Source: a virus
Virus record (IMG/VR): IMGVR_UViG_3300030385_001612
Coordinates: 1 to 27,531 of that record
Strand: one strand, 5' to 3'
DNA length: 27,531 nt
The translations under genes were made by a program, and so were the position numbers. The notes beneath the pieces are model-generated. The model was not told where the DNA came from and did no database searches. It saw only the letters and a program-made list of their open reading frames with translations. This document shows positions 7,136 to 13,850 of this stretch, one piece after another (the first letter of the stretch is position 1; each line of letters starts with the position of its first letter).

Positions 7136-7463
7136 AGTTTAATTCTTCATTATTGCTAAGTGAAATTCTAGCAACGCTTTCTTTAACGACAGCGGTTAGC
7201 AATTCTTCTCGTGTGTCGTCGGCTTCAAATATTTTTTCTAAGATTTCTATTTGTTCTTCTGTCCACTGTCTCAGTGTTGGATCTGCATCCACTGTGTCAT
7301 CATTATCCGCAACATCTATCATACTGGAAAATGCTGTATGTATGTGCTTACAGTAGTCTAGCATATTCTGGTAGTTGTTAATGGTGGCGTTCGCCAACTG
7401 TGATTCATTCTCGTCGGATTCCATTTTCATCCTGTGTCTTTTGAATTTTCTTTTACTGGACAT
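7134..7463 (-). CDS. Hypothetical acidic protein, 109 residues
   Basis: No family recognised. The protein opens with a basic stretch (KRKFKRHRMKM) and then is strongly acidic, with DVADNDDTVDADP in the middle and predicted helices (EEQIEILEKIFEADD). The ATG at 7463 has GGGGGAG only two bases upstream, which is tight; an internal ATG at residue 12 is possible. It is the last gene of the long leftward cluster, ending at the terminator shared with the helicase operon. The charge split could suit a nucleic-acid or protein adaptor, but no function is assigned. Confidence 0.55.
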   Translation of the reverse strand: MSSKRKFKRHRMKMESDENESQLANATINNYQNMLDYCKHIHTAFSSMIDVADNDDTVDADPTLRQWTEEQIEILEKIFEADDTREELLTAVVKESVARISLSNNEELN

Positions 7464-7516
7464 AGCTCCCCCTAATAACCAAGCATAAGTGATTGGTAAT
7501 TGAAGTGTTTCCCAAG

Positions 7517-7900
7517 CTATCCTTCTTCATGCCGACTCTCCCAATGTGTTGCAACCATAACGTTCTGGCCTCTGCCCGATTTTCCTGGTCGCCTTGAGCC
7601 GGACAGCTCTATCAGTCCCTTCTCCTTGAGTGCGGCGTACCTCGCCGTCACTGAGGAATAAGACAGGTTCATGTGTGCCAGTGCCTCGCGCACCTCATCG
7701 CTGATCGTACCTTGTGGGCCGAATTCGCAAATCGTTTCATAGACAAGCTGTTCAAGCCCTGTCGTGTCGATTGAATGTGCGGCCTCATGTGATGTCTGCG
7801 GATCGTAGGTTCGGGACAGGTTGCGAGGATCTGTTCCGAATAAAGATATTTGGTGTGGATTATTCTCGGCTTCTTCCAGCCAGTCAGGTAGTTCACTCAT
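7517..7900 (-). CDS. Winged-helix DNA-binding protein
   Basis: The 127-residue protein has a conserved phage-type block from about residue 33: DPQTSHEAAHSIDTTGLEQL, then a winged-helix with ISDEVREALAHMNLSYSSVT as helix-turn-helix and ARYAALKEKGLIELSGSRR as recognition helix plus wing. The basic end (RRPGKSGRGQN) fits a DNA contact. Similar small proteins are common in phages as putative regulators. The start overlaps the upstream gene by 8 bases (ATGAGTGA). Together with the protein at 440-697 it is a candidate for binding the operators described here. Regulator role inferred. Confidence 0.6.
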   Translation of the reverse strand: MSELPDWLEEAENNPHQISLFGTDPRNLSRTYDPQTSHEAAHSIDTTGLEQLVYETICEFGPQGTISDEVREALAHMNLSYSSVTARYAALKEKGLIELSGSRRPGKSGRGQNVMVATHWESRHEEG

Positions 7901-8090
7901 CTGAATAACATCCTAAAGAAATACAATTATCCTGAATAACAGTTAGGTAATCAGTGATGTTTTTAAGTGCCCCTTCTTTTCGCTTCCTTACGGGGTCATC
8001 ACTCCAGTTTTTGACCCACCTTGTATGAAGGATCGCTATCTCGTATTCGTCTATCAGTTGTTCCAACTTTATCCGTTGTTTCTCAGTCAT
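7893..8090 (-). CDS. Small helical protein, 65 residues
   Basis: Start ATG at 8090 with GGAGGAAG just upstream; that site lies inside the end of the preceding gene. The protein is mostly helical with a basic/aromatic middle (HTRWVKNWSDDPVRKRKEG) and ends in a Cys-containing tail. It overlaps the upstream gene by 8 bases (ATGACTGA) and the downstream one by 8, so it is translationally coupled on both sides. No family recognised. Confidence 0.55.
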   Translation of the reverse strand: MTEKQRIKLEQLIDEYEIAILHTRWVKNWSDDPVRKRKEGALKNITDYLTVIQDNCISLGCYSDE

Positions 8091-8154
8091 TCTTCCTCCA
8101 AATCATTACTAGAAGAAGAACAATGAGAAATACTGCTAATGCAGTGGCTAACAT
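8083..8154 (-). CDS. 23-residue membrane peptide
   Basis: The ATG at 8154 shares one base with the upstream stop (TAATG) and has a perfect AAGGAGG five bases upstream. The peptide is one hydrophobic helix from residue 2 to about 18 (LATALAVFLIVLLLVMIW) with a positive tail RKND, so it is expected to insert in the membrane with the C-terminus inside. It overlaps the next gene by 8 bases. A longer reading in the same frame, up to 8301, overlaps another gene and lacks such a site. The initiation site is among the best in the window, which argues the peptide is made. Confidence 0.55.
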   Translation of the reverse strand: MLATALAVFLIVLLLVMIWRKND

Positions 8155-8411
8155 TAAGCCTCCTTGTTGAAGATAAGATTTCCTATCCGGGTTAAAATAT
8201 TTTTTTTCGCAGCCCGCCCGCTGCACTTTCGGTGTGCCATCGGACCATTCATCCCTGCTGGAGAATCCCAGAAGTCCATTACATCGTTGCAATTCATACA
8301 ACCATAGGCTGAGAACGCTTCACTTTCGCATATGGTTGCAACGACATGGCCGTTTCTTTTGGCTCGCTTGAGTCCCTTGCTCCTTATGCGTTTAGCTTCC
8401 CTGGTCCTCAT
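8154..8411 (-). CDS. Small Cys-containing basic protein, possible zinc binder
   Basis: The ATG at 8411 is chosen: it forms an ATGA overlap with the upstream gene and follows GGGAGGG. A start at 8429 lacks a good site. The 85-residue protein begins with a very basic segment (RTREAKRIRSKGLKRAKRNG) and then has Cys at TICE, GCMNC and RKC. This could be a small zinc-finger-like fold in which CxxC and other Cys/His residues hold a metal. The basic N-terminus suggests nucleic-acid contact. No family recognised. Confidence 0.5.
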   Translation of the reverse strand: MRTREAKRIRSKGLKRAKRNGHVVATICESEAFSAYGCMNCNDVMDFWDSPAGMNGPMAHRKCSGRAAKKNILTRIGNLIFNKEA

Positions 8412-8632
8412 CGTCCCTCCCATTTCCAATCGAATATAAGATGGTTCATCGAATCCTCATCCCATGATGGCCTACCGAACAACTCATCCTCTTTTACTAC
8501 TATAGAGGACCACGACCAATCGGATGGTGCGATCCCACATTCGGTAATGAACTCTACCTTTTCCTCTCGACTCATATCAGCGATATCTTCTTCGATTCTT
8601 TCCATGATTACTTCTTCACCTGGGTGACTCAT
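8408..8632 (-). CDS. Hypothetical acidic protein, 74 residues
   Basis: Start ATG at 8632 behind AAGGAGGGGGAAG. The protein is acidic and helical in its first half (EEVIMERIEEDIADMSREE), then has Trp-rich segments (DWSWSS, FDWKWEG). It overlaps the upstream 44-residue peptide by 17 bases and the downstream gene by four. No family recognised and no catalytic motif visible. Confidence 0.5.
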   Translation of the reverse strand: MSHPGEEVIMERIEEDIADMSREEKVEFITECGIAPSDWSWSSIVVKEDELFGRPSWDEDSMNHLIFDWKWEGR

Positions 8633-8750
8633 CTTCCCCCTCCTTCTTAATTATTTTTCCCAGAAGTTCTAATTGTTTTTCCAAACGATCCAAGCTATCT
8701 GAGATCTTATCAACTATCTGATGTACTGGCCTTTCGATATGCTTACTCAT
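8616..8750 (-). CDS. 44-residue amphipathic coiled-coil peptide
   Basis: Start ATG at 8750, with TTGGAAAAAAAG upstream as a moderate ribosome-binding site. The peptide is amphipathic with heptad-like hydrophobic spacing (IVDKISDSLDRLEKQLELLG) and a charged tail. It fills the gap between the VWA gene and the 74-residue gene and overlaps the latter. Likely a small helical dimer if made; function unknown. Confidence 0.4.
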   Translation of the reverse strand: MSKHIERPVHQIVDKISDSLDRLEKQLELLGKIIKKEGEDESPR

Positions 8751-8762
8751 CTTTTTTTCCAA

Positions 8763-9956
8763 TCAATAATATGAGAGTGAGACATGCTTACCCCATCTGC
8801 TAGTTCTATAGAAGTCAGGTTCGCAACCAGACGAGAGCCATAGCACTGGATAGGTCGGCTCGTTCACCTTCACGCTACCATACCCATCGGTCATGTAGAC
8901 GAGTGCCGTTACTTCCTCGCCATCCTCTTCTATCCTGTTGAATATCGGATCGAAGCTAGTGCCTCCTCCTCCGTGGACATTCAACTCTATACTGTCGGGG
9001 CTTGCCCCATCTAGCACTATGTCGTGCCAGATACCGCCGTCTATCTTGTTCTCATGGATGCGTGAATCCACATACGCTACACGGATGATGTTCAGCCCAA
9101 GCTCTTTAGCGTATCGAACGATCTGGCAACGATAGTCAGCTAATTCTCTTTTGCCTACTGATGCAGATGAGTCGATACAAACATGGAGTCTCTCCACCTG
9201 CTTCTTCGGAGTGGGCAGATATATTTTTTTGTGAACAAATCTTCTGTTCGGTCTGGCGAGACTCTTGTTTGGACTAGTATATCTGCTTTGTAGCCAATGT
9301 CTTATGTGTTCGGATGTACTTGTCTTTCCGATCCGATCCACAATCTTGGTCATCATACCACCCTTGCCTCGACCTACAGATTTCTCCAACAGGGAGGCGT
9401 CGGCTATACGCTCATCCAGTTCTTCCTCTGCTTCGATTAAGTCATCGCCTTCTTCTTCGGCATCCATGACATCACCTGGCCTGACCCCTCTGTCAGTACC
9501 TTCGGGTGGTTCTTCCCATCCGTTATCCAATAGATCTCTGGCAACTTTCTCGGCTGCCCATCCCCAATATTTTTTGTTGTTCAAACAATTCTTGGGAAGA
9601 CTAAATGACTTTCCATAATTGTCACTTTGGTAGATCCAACCGTTGATTACATAGTCGGTTGATTCATTCCATAACGTATGGCAACACCATTCAGGTCTAC
9701 GATACATATGTTTCAAACTGATATGTAAAGATTCGTGTATCATTATTCCCGATACATCACGGTCGGGTAGGCTCTTACAGAAACCAACATTCACTAGAAC
9801 CTTTTTCCCATCGGTGGCAAACGTGTCTACTTGGTTGCTCGCCTCTATCGGGAGTCCTGCCATCATCATGTAGGTGCCGGGTGCTTCCGAATACAGTCGT
9901 GCCCGACTCTTTTTTACACGCTGTACCTGTATCTCTGCTTCAGATTTTTCCCTCAT
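8763..9956 (-). CDS. Putative metallopeptidase-VWA protein (DUF2201-type)
   Basis: A 397-residue protein with a good site (GAAGAGGAGAGAGC) before the ATG. The N-terminal domain (1-150) holds HESLH at 74-78, a zinc HExxH motif, followed by NESTDYVING near 97-106, as in DUF2201 N-terminal putative metallopeptidases. An acidic linker (160-185) leads to a von Willebrand A-like domain with MIDAS residues DSSAS (Asp262, Ser264, Ser266), GGTSFDP (Thr333) and MTDGYG (Asp357). Proteins of this kind occur with MoxR AAA+ ATPases; here the ATPase is two genes upstream. Such pairs are thought to act as chaperone/activation machines. The peptidase motif is complete at the two His and the Glu. The substrate is unknown. 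Confidence 0.75.
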   Translation of the reverse strand: MREKSEAEIQVQRVKKSRARLYSEAPGTYMMMAGLPIEASNQVDTFATDGKKVLVNVGFCKSLPDRDVSGIMIHESLHISLKHMYRRPEWCCHTLWNESTDYVINGWIYQSDNYGKSFSLPKNCLNNKKYWGWAAEKVARDLLDNGWEEPPEGTDRGVRPGDVMDAEEEGDDLIEAEEELDERIADASLLEKSVGRGKGGMMTKIVDRIGKTSTSEHIRHWLQSRYTSPNKSLARPNRRFVHKKIYLPTPKKQVERLHVCIDSSASVGKRELADYRCQIVRYAKELGLNIIRVAYVDSRIHENKIDGGIWHDIVLDGASPDSIELNVHGGGGTSFDPIFNRIEEDGEEVTALVYMTDGYGSVKVNEPTYPVLWLSSGCEPDFYRTSRWGKHVSLSYY

Positions 9957-9980
9957 GCTCTCTCCTCTTCCTGATATGAA

Positions 9981-10034
9981 CGTGCAGAATGTGCAGAAAG
10001 TCCTGCTGAAGAGACTTCTCGCACATTTAGCACG
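9981..10034 (-). repeat. Imperfect 22-bp inverted repeat in the leader of the VWA gene
   Basis: Arms 9981-10002 and 10013-10034 match at 17 of 22 positions around a 10-base loop. The core of each arm is AATGTGC, flanked by CGTGC and by AAGTC. It lies between a candidate promoter and the VWA gene start, in the 175-base gap between that gene and the DUF3150-like gene. It could be an operator or an RNA hairpin. There is no T-run, so it is not a standard terminator. Confidence 0.5.
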
Positions 10035-10055
10035 GGTAGTATCATAGTATACTTC

Positions 10056-10084
10056 ATCTTAAATATATTTTTTTCACGAGCCAA
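10056..10084 (-). promoter_or_regulatory. Candidate promoter for the VWA gene
   Basis: On the minus strand TTGGCT (10084-10079) and TAAGAT (10061-10056) are 17 bases apart, with an AT-rich spacer. Both boxes are partial matches to sigma-70. The position fits the only sizeable gap in this part of the operon and would give a leader that holds the inverted repeat at 9981-10034. Confidence 0.35.
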
Positions 10085-10131
10085 GTGCGTCATCGCGAAA
10101 ACTATAACCTTAATTTTCTAGGTTTATTGTT

Positions 10132-11106
10132 TCAGCCATCCATGAATTCATCGAACCTATTCAATGCCGGAGATGCCGCATCTTGAATGTCAGCCAATTC
10201 GTTTTTCAATCGGTCCCTCTCTGACGAATCTTTCTGCAACGTTTCTCTTATATCCTTGGCTGAACCCATGCTTCCCACCCTACCTTGGAACTCTCGCATC
10301 TTTTCTACCGTTTCGGTCAGCGCATCATCATCAAACATTTGATTGACACTATCTAAAGTATCAGTCAGATCAGATAATTTTTTCCATGTCGGTGCCTTGG
10401 GTAGATTGTTTCCCTTCCTCTTATCGGAGGGGTCGGGATCATACGCCATTCGATCTGCTATATCGGAGGTCAGGTCTATGACTCGTTCGGCCATTGATCC
10501 GACTGCGTTGGATATACGCACGGCTTGATCTCGTTGTGCTTCCTCAATACAACTTTCTACGAGGTCATTGGATGCCTTGAGTCTGACATCATTGGTGATG
10601 TCGTTGACATCCCACAGCGGATTTAACCTTACATTCCATTCAAATTGTTTTCTCAATTCGTCGATAGGTGGGTAGTATCTTGGGTCATAGGCATCGTTGA
10701 GTGCAGTAGGTGCTTCCGCACAAATCGTATCCCATTGGGAAAATAAATCTGTACGCTTCAGGTCTTCCCATTCCTGTCGGTATTTGGCCATGCCACTTTC
10801 AAATTTCGGTAGCTTGTCAGTGGTCAACAGATACTGACCGCCGGACACTCTCCCGCCATTGAAATTATTTTTAGATGCAGACCATACGATTGTTTCACGT
10901 TTCATAAACTCCCTAGCATGACGAGCAGGAGTACGAATCCTCTGCATAATGTTCTTGGGGATAGTGTGTATGACATTTCCATACCTAGAACTATCAATTC
11001 CCAAATGATCAGCAGCCCGATCAGCCAATGCTCTATTAGATTTTTTGTCACCTGGGTGCCTGGTGTCAAAGCTCACCAATAAAGCTCCTTCAAATAGTTT
11101 CTTCAT
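10132..11106 (-). CDS. DUF3150-like partner of the MoxR-VWA set
   Basis: A 324-residue protein with an ATG behind AAGAGGAGGAAGG, 11 bases after the MoxR stop. The N-terminal region has aromatic and basic segments, followed by YYPPIDELRKQFEWNVRLNPL near residue 145, which resembles the DUF3150 family often found between MoxR and VWA/CobT-like genes in phages and plasmids. The C-terminal third is helical and charged (EKMREFQG, KNELADIQDAA), likely a coiled coil. Gene order MoxR, this protein, VWA matches that context, and gives much of the weight to the call. Its role is not established; it may bridge ATPase and VWA protein. The family label is moderate. Confidence 0.5.
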   Translation of the reverse strand: MKKLFEGALLVSFDTRHPGDKKSNRALADRAADHLGIDSSRYGNVIHTIPKNIMQRIRTPARHAREFMKRETIVWSASKNNFNGGRVSGGQYLLTTDKLPKFESGMAKYRQEWEDLKRTDLFSQWDTICAEAPTALNDAYDPRYYPPIDELRKQFEWNVRLNPLWDVNDITNDVRLKASNDLVESCIEEAQRDQAVRISNAVGSMAERVIDLTSDIADRMAYDPDPSDKRKGNNLPKAPTWKKLSDLTDTLDSVNQMFDDDALTETVEKMREFQGRVGSMGSAKDIRETLQKDSSERDRLKNELADIQDAASPALNRFDEFMDG

Positions 11107-11117
11107 CCTTCCTCCTC

Positions 11118-12248
11118 TTAGAAGTAGAAGCCTTGGTTTCTTGAGTAGTGTCGCCCGAACTCAGTTTGGTTCTTCACTTCGGGATTCACTTGCAATGCGA
11201 TGTGGGTGAAGGTCACCGCACTCTCGTCATCAATCTGCTCCATGAACTTCACAATATTATTATACTGGTATGGATCTTTTTTAACTCGCTTCGCTAACAT
11301 AACAATCATACTACACAGTGTTTGCCTACCGTTGTGACTGGTATCATTCTTCAGTCGGCTAATCTCATCACGGTGGTTGTCTGGATCACTGAGCATTGCA
11401 TCAATGTTGCCCAGTCTGCCGAACGCTCTCACCATAGTTTTGAACTCGACGGTAAATTTTTCTCCAAGCATACCCAGCATCATCTGATCACCGGACGCAT
11501 GTCTCTCAAAGTTAGTACCATTCTTCAGCATCCTATTGAATTTCTCTATGGATCTAGGTGATGCGAACGGCTTCTTACGGGCACTCGAATCGAAGGTCAT
11601 AATTAAATCTGGGAACCATTTTAGTAGTCCCATGATCTCCGGTGCCAACTCACCATCGTGGTGGCGACAGAATCCCTCGGCTGTCGGCTTCACTATGAGG
11701 ATCATCGCCCGATTGATTAGATCGGTATGGAAATCGAATGACCCTGCACCATCGGATGCTTGGTTGGACGTAGCCATGAAGTAGGTATCGTCGGGACAAA
11801 CATAATCCATTCCCAATTGACCTTCATTCATTAGCTGTGCCAGGATCTTGAATAGATCTGGCTTCTTAGCGATCTCCTCAAAGCTCATAAGATTGAAGGG
11901 TTCGCGAGGCAAGTGGTCAATCACTAGCCTCTCGTACATGGCCTGATCATCCTCGACTTCCCTAATGTTCGGGAACACGAAGTCTTCAGGCTCAAGGTAA
12001 GTAGCGTTGAACATCAGCAACGCATACTCATGTATCGCACGTTGGTATCCTGTAGGTGGGTTCTCAACTATCGTCATCTCAGGTATGCCTAACTTCTTCG
12101 CCTTTAATTGGGCTATCCGTCTGGCACACTCTCTGATGATGAAGCTCTTGCCCACCCCAGGGCTACCTACCAGTACGACTGGCTCGTCTACTGGCTCACA
12201 CTCCACGACAATGTCGGGAACGTCTTGTGGTTCCACCTCTTTTATCAT
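11118..12248 (-). CDS. MoxR-type AAA+ ATPase
   Basis: A 376-residue protein, ATG at 12248 after AAGGAGAGGAGAAG. It has Walker A GSPGVGKS at 28-35, a Walker B-like FNLMSFEEI at 118-126 and sensor-1 TYFMATSNQ at 155-163, followed by GAGSFDFHTDLINRA. MoxR ATPases are hexameric AAA+ remodelers that act with VWA proteins on protein complexes or cofactor-loading targets. The gene heads the leftward MoxR, DUF3150-like, VWA set and has its own strong promoter and an operator-like palindrome in its leader. A shortened copy of its middle lies about 0.7 kb upstream (12742-12999). Its target in the phage cycle is unknown. Confidence 0.8.
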   Translation of the reverse strand: MIKEVEPQDVPDIVVECEPVDEPVVLVGSPGVGKSFIIRECARRIAQLKAKKLGIPEMTIVENPPTGYQRAIHEYALLMFNATYLEPEDFVFPNIREVEDDQAMYERLVIDHLPREPFNLMSFEEIAKKPDLFKILAQLMNEGQLGMDYVCPDDTYFMATSNQASDGAGSFDFHTDLINRAMILIVKPTAEGFCRHHDGELAPEIMGLLKWFPDLIMTFDSSARKKPFASPRSIEKFNRMLKNGTNFERHASGDQMMLGMLGEKFTVEFKTMVRAFGRLGNIDAMLSDPDNHRDEISRLKNDTSHNGRQTLCSMIVMLAKRVKKDPYQYNNIVKFMEQIDDESAVTFTHIALQVNPEVKNQTEFGRHYSRNQGFYF

Positions 12249-12268
12249 CTTCTCCTCTCCTTGTTGAT

Positions 12269-12284
12269 GATTAAGTGTTTAATG
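12269..12284. promoter_or_regulatory. Palindrome in the MoxR leader (operator candidate)
   Basis: GATTAAGTGTTTAATG, a near-palindrome of the CATTAAGTATTTAATG family. It sits 21 bases upstream of the MoxR start, about 27-42 bases downstream of the predicted transcription start, close to the ribosome-binding sequence. The family has seven members in this window. Confidence 0.55.
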
Positions 12285-12316
12285 GTGGCGGTCCTGCTCG
12301 ACCATTTCTACAAAGA

Positions 12317-12345
12317 AATATAACACATTTTTATTTACTGTTCAA
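12317..12345 (-). promoter_or_regulatory. Sigma-70-type promoter of the MoxR operon (P1)
   Basis: On the minus strand TTGAAC (12345-12340) and TATATT (12322-12317) are 17 bases apart, a strong -35/-10 pair with an A-rich spacer. It closely resembles the promoter at 13791-13819, including flanking bases GGGGAA before the -35. Transcription would start near 12310 and give a leader holding the palindrome at 12269-12284. Confidence 0.7.
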
Positions 12346-12530
12346 TTCCCCTTCGGTTAGTGCGCGTTGTTAATTCGGTTGGTTAGCATAACTATTCACT
12401 AGGTTCACCTTCACTGTTCGCTTTGTGCTTTTGTCTAATATCCTCCGCAAGTAGACAGAAACTCGGTTACTTTCTTTAACTCAGAAATATTTTTATCTAT
12501 TCCCTGCTGCCACTCGTCAAGGGTTGGCCA
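12346..12530. other. Non-coding gap upstream of P1
   Basis: About 185 bases with no convincing gene on either strand; AT-rich with stops in all frames. Together with P1 and the leader the whole gene-free stretch is 12249-12530 (282 bases). No further repeat of note seen. Confidence 0.4.
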
Positions 12531-12758
12531 TCAGATCCATCCTCCATCTATACAAGTAAATACAAGTTCATTCAGATCTTTTTCGATCTGCTCCAGAACT
12601 TCATCCGACTCATGCCTAATCTCATTGCCCTCTTGGTCGTATGCCGGAAGGCCCTGCTCGTAAGCATGAATTCTAAGATTGGAATATAATTTTATTTTAT
12701 CCACCAGGTCTTTCACTTCTCCATACCCCTCAACAGGATACTTACTTGGAACATTCAT
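12531..12758 (-). CDS. Hypothetical protein, 75 residues
   Basis: ATG at 12758 is preferred for a GGGAGG site 5-6 bases upstream; an upstream ATG at 12782 has no such site. The protein is acidic at its end (DEVLEQIEKDLNELV) with helical segments (VKDLVDKIKLYSNLRI). The start overlaps the preceding gene by 17 bases. No family recognised. Confidence 0.5.
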   Translation of the reverse strand: MNVPSKYPVEGYGEVKDLVDKIKLYSNLRIHAYEQGLPAYDQEGNEIRHESDEVLEQIEKDLNELVFTCIDGGWI

Positions 12759-12999
12759 CAAATCCTCCCACGCTCGGGTCATCACGATTCATTCGATAGT
12801 TCGATTGCTGACATGGGTAGCACTCACATGTGCGGCCATGCCCATGCACACCATTATCTAACGCAAGATTTCTTTTTATATCCTGGGGTAGCCCGGCTCC
12901 CTCGGCGGCACGGTTGGACGTATCCATAATTACGAAATCTTCAGGCTCCAGGTTGGTAGCGTTAAAAAATATTTTGCCGTCTGAAAATTTACTCATCAT
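12742..12999 (-). pseudogene. Shortened MoxR fragment (mini-MoxR), possibly still translated
   Basis: The 85-residue frame contains NATNLEPEDFV (residues 13-23) directly followed by DTSNRAAEGAG (26-36). In the full MoxR gene the matching pieces are NATYLEPEDFV at 81-91 and ATSNQASDGAG at 159-169, so about 66 residues are missing between them. DNA matches too: 12934-12964 resembles 11979-12010, and 12891-12926 resembles 11743-11778. The Walker A and Walker B motifs of the parent are both absent, so it cannot be an ATPase. The C-terminal half is unrelated and has CECYPC. The frame is open and overlaps both neighbours (11 or 8 bases, and 17), so it may be translated as a non-ATPase adaptor. Alternatively it is a decaying duplicate. 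Confidence 0.6.
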
Positions 13000-13186
13000 C
13001 GTCTAGCCCCAACCCCACGAAGTTCAGTATGGAAGAATCCAGAATCTCGTATTCAACCTCCTCGTATTCCCGTCCGGTAAAGACAAACATATCGGTGTAC
13101 CAATTGGGATCGTTGGATACGTTGCGCCAAGTTTCCATGAGGATGGCTTCGTCATCGTGTTTCACAACGCACCCCCCAGTCCCCAT
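12989..13186 (-). CDS. Hypothetical acidic protein, 65 residues
   Basis: ATG at 13186, with a weak TGAGGC upstream. The protein has an aromatic middle (WYTDMFVFTGREYEEVEYEI) and ends in LGLDDDE. It overlaps the next gene's start as GATGATGAGTAA, so it is likely coupled to the mini-MoxR frame. The upstream gene overlaps its start by 25 bases. No family recognised. Confidence 0.45.
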   Translation of the reverse strand: MGTGGCVVKHDDEAILMETWRNVSNDPNWYTDMFVFTGREYEEVEYEILDSSILNFVGLGLDDDE

Positions 13187-13344
13187 GCCTCACTTATTAT
13201 GTCGGCTGACTCATGCACCTTCTTGCTACGAAGCACCCTTCCGAATCGTGCATCAAGATTCTCTCGCTCCATGGTGCGTACAGGCTCCGGTTTCGTTTGG
13301 CACTTGACCACAAGTTCCATGTACTGCTCATCATTCGTGTCCAT
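13162..13344 (-). CDS. Hypothetical protein, 60 residues
   Basis: ATG at 13344 is chosen because AAAGGAGAGAAGT lies directly upstream; a longer start at 13371 lacks this. The protein is charged and helical (ELVVKCQ, ENLDARFGRVLRSKKVHE) and ends with hydrophobic GLGGAL. An operator-like palindrome at 13373-13388 lies 29 bases upstream of the start. No family recognised. Confidence 0.5.
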   Translation of the reverse strand: MDTNDEQYMELVVKCQTKPEPVRTMERENLDARFGRVLRSKKVHESADIISEAWGLGGAL

Positions 13345-13372
13345 ACTTCTCTCCTTTGGTTGGGGACACACC

Positions 13373-13388
13373 CATTAAACATTTAATG
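13373..13388. promoter_or_regulatory. Palindrome before the 60-residue gene (operator candidate)
   Basis: CATTAAACATTTAATG. Outer arms CATTAAA/TTTAATG are perfectly inverted. It overlaps the stop codon (13383-13385) of the preceding gene and lies just upstream of the next gene's ribosome-binding site. Confidence 0.55.
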
Positions 13389-13709
13389 AGAACGGATTTT
13401 ACTATCTCTCTCCTCAGTGAAGGACAGGTTACCAGGGAGTGACTTGTTAAGAGTGTAGGCTCCAGTGGTAGGCATCTCAGCTACCTTGTGGCCCTCCCTC
13501 TCCCTCCATGTCTCAACATGGAAGTCTTTGTTGCGTAGGAACTGTCGAGTCAGGTTGTTGGCTCGTACTTGCTCACCTCTGGCCATCATCCCGATATACT
13601 CTCCGATCATCTGCTTGCGTAACACGCTACATCCGATGCGCCGTAGGCATGATGGGATTCGTGGCTGACCTGACGACAGTGTCCTCCGCTTGATGCGGAT
13701 TCTTTTCAT
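13383..13709 (-). CDS. Hypothetical basic protein, 108 residues
   Basis: ATG at 13709 after GAGAGGAGAGG; a start at 13751 would run across the palindrome. The protein is highly basic at the start (KRIRIKRRTLSSGQPRIPS) and has a central MIGEYIGMMARGEQVRANNLTR that could be a helical DNA- or RNA-contact segment. The C-terminal part is polar (EERDSKIRSH). It is the first gene of the leftward module and follows promoter P2. A nucleic-acid-binding or regulatory role is possible because of charge and position, but no family is recognised. Confidence 0.5.
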   Translation of the reverse strand: MKRIRIKRRTLSSGQPRIPSCLRRIGCSVLRKQMIGEYIGMMARGEQVRANNLTRQFLRNKDFHVETWREREGHKVAEMPTTGAYTLNKSLPGNLSFTEERDSKIRSH

Positions 13710-13724
13710 CCTCTCCTCTCTGCT

Positions 13725-13740
13725 CGTTAAGTACTTAATG
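13725..13740. promoter_or_regulatory. Palindrome between P2 and the first leftward gene
   Basis: CGTTAAGTACTTAATG, in which the inner TTAAGTACTTAA is a perfect 12-bp palindrome. It sits 16 bases upstream of the start at 13709 and about 45-60 bases downstream of the predicted start of transcription from P2, the same arrangement as at MoxR. Confidence 0.6.
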
Positions 13741-13790
13741 AGTGGCCTCACTCCCTACCCCCCTGGTGAAGACTCCTTTTTCCTAATATA

Positions 13791-13819
13791 AATATAACGG
13801 ATTTTTATTATATATTCAA
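13791..13819 (-). promoter_or_regulatory. Sigma-70-type promoter of the leftward module (P2)
   Basis: On the minus strand TTGAAT (13819-13814) and TATATT (13796-13791) are 17 bases apart. The spacer and the GGGGAA before the -35 are shared with P1 at 12317-12345. A palindrome lies on each side (13725-13740 downstream and 13833-13848 upstream). Confidence 0.75.
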
Positions 13820-13832
13820 TTCCCCCGTTAGT

Positions 13833-13848
13833 CATTAAGTATTTAATG
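13833..13848. promoter_or_regulatory. Palindrome between P2 and the small terminase gene
   Basis: CATTAAGTATTTAATG, the exact consensus of the family. It lies 14 bases upstream of the P2 -35 box and directly before the tandem repeat that leads to the small terminase gene, so it may affect both directions. Confidence 0.6.
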
Positions 13849-13850
13849 GC

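Noticed and set aside
172-10070. Recurring ATATTTTTT nonamer on the plus strand (for example near 173, 7228, 8195, 9220, 9567, 10064)
   Set aside because: Most copies fall inside genes and are explained by Lys-Ile, Lys-Tyr or Ile-Phe codons in AT-rich stretches; positions do not relate to gene starts.
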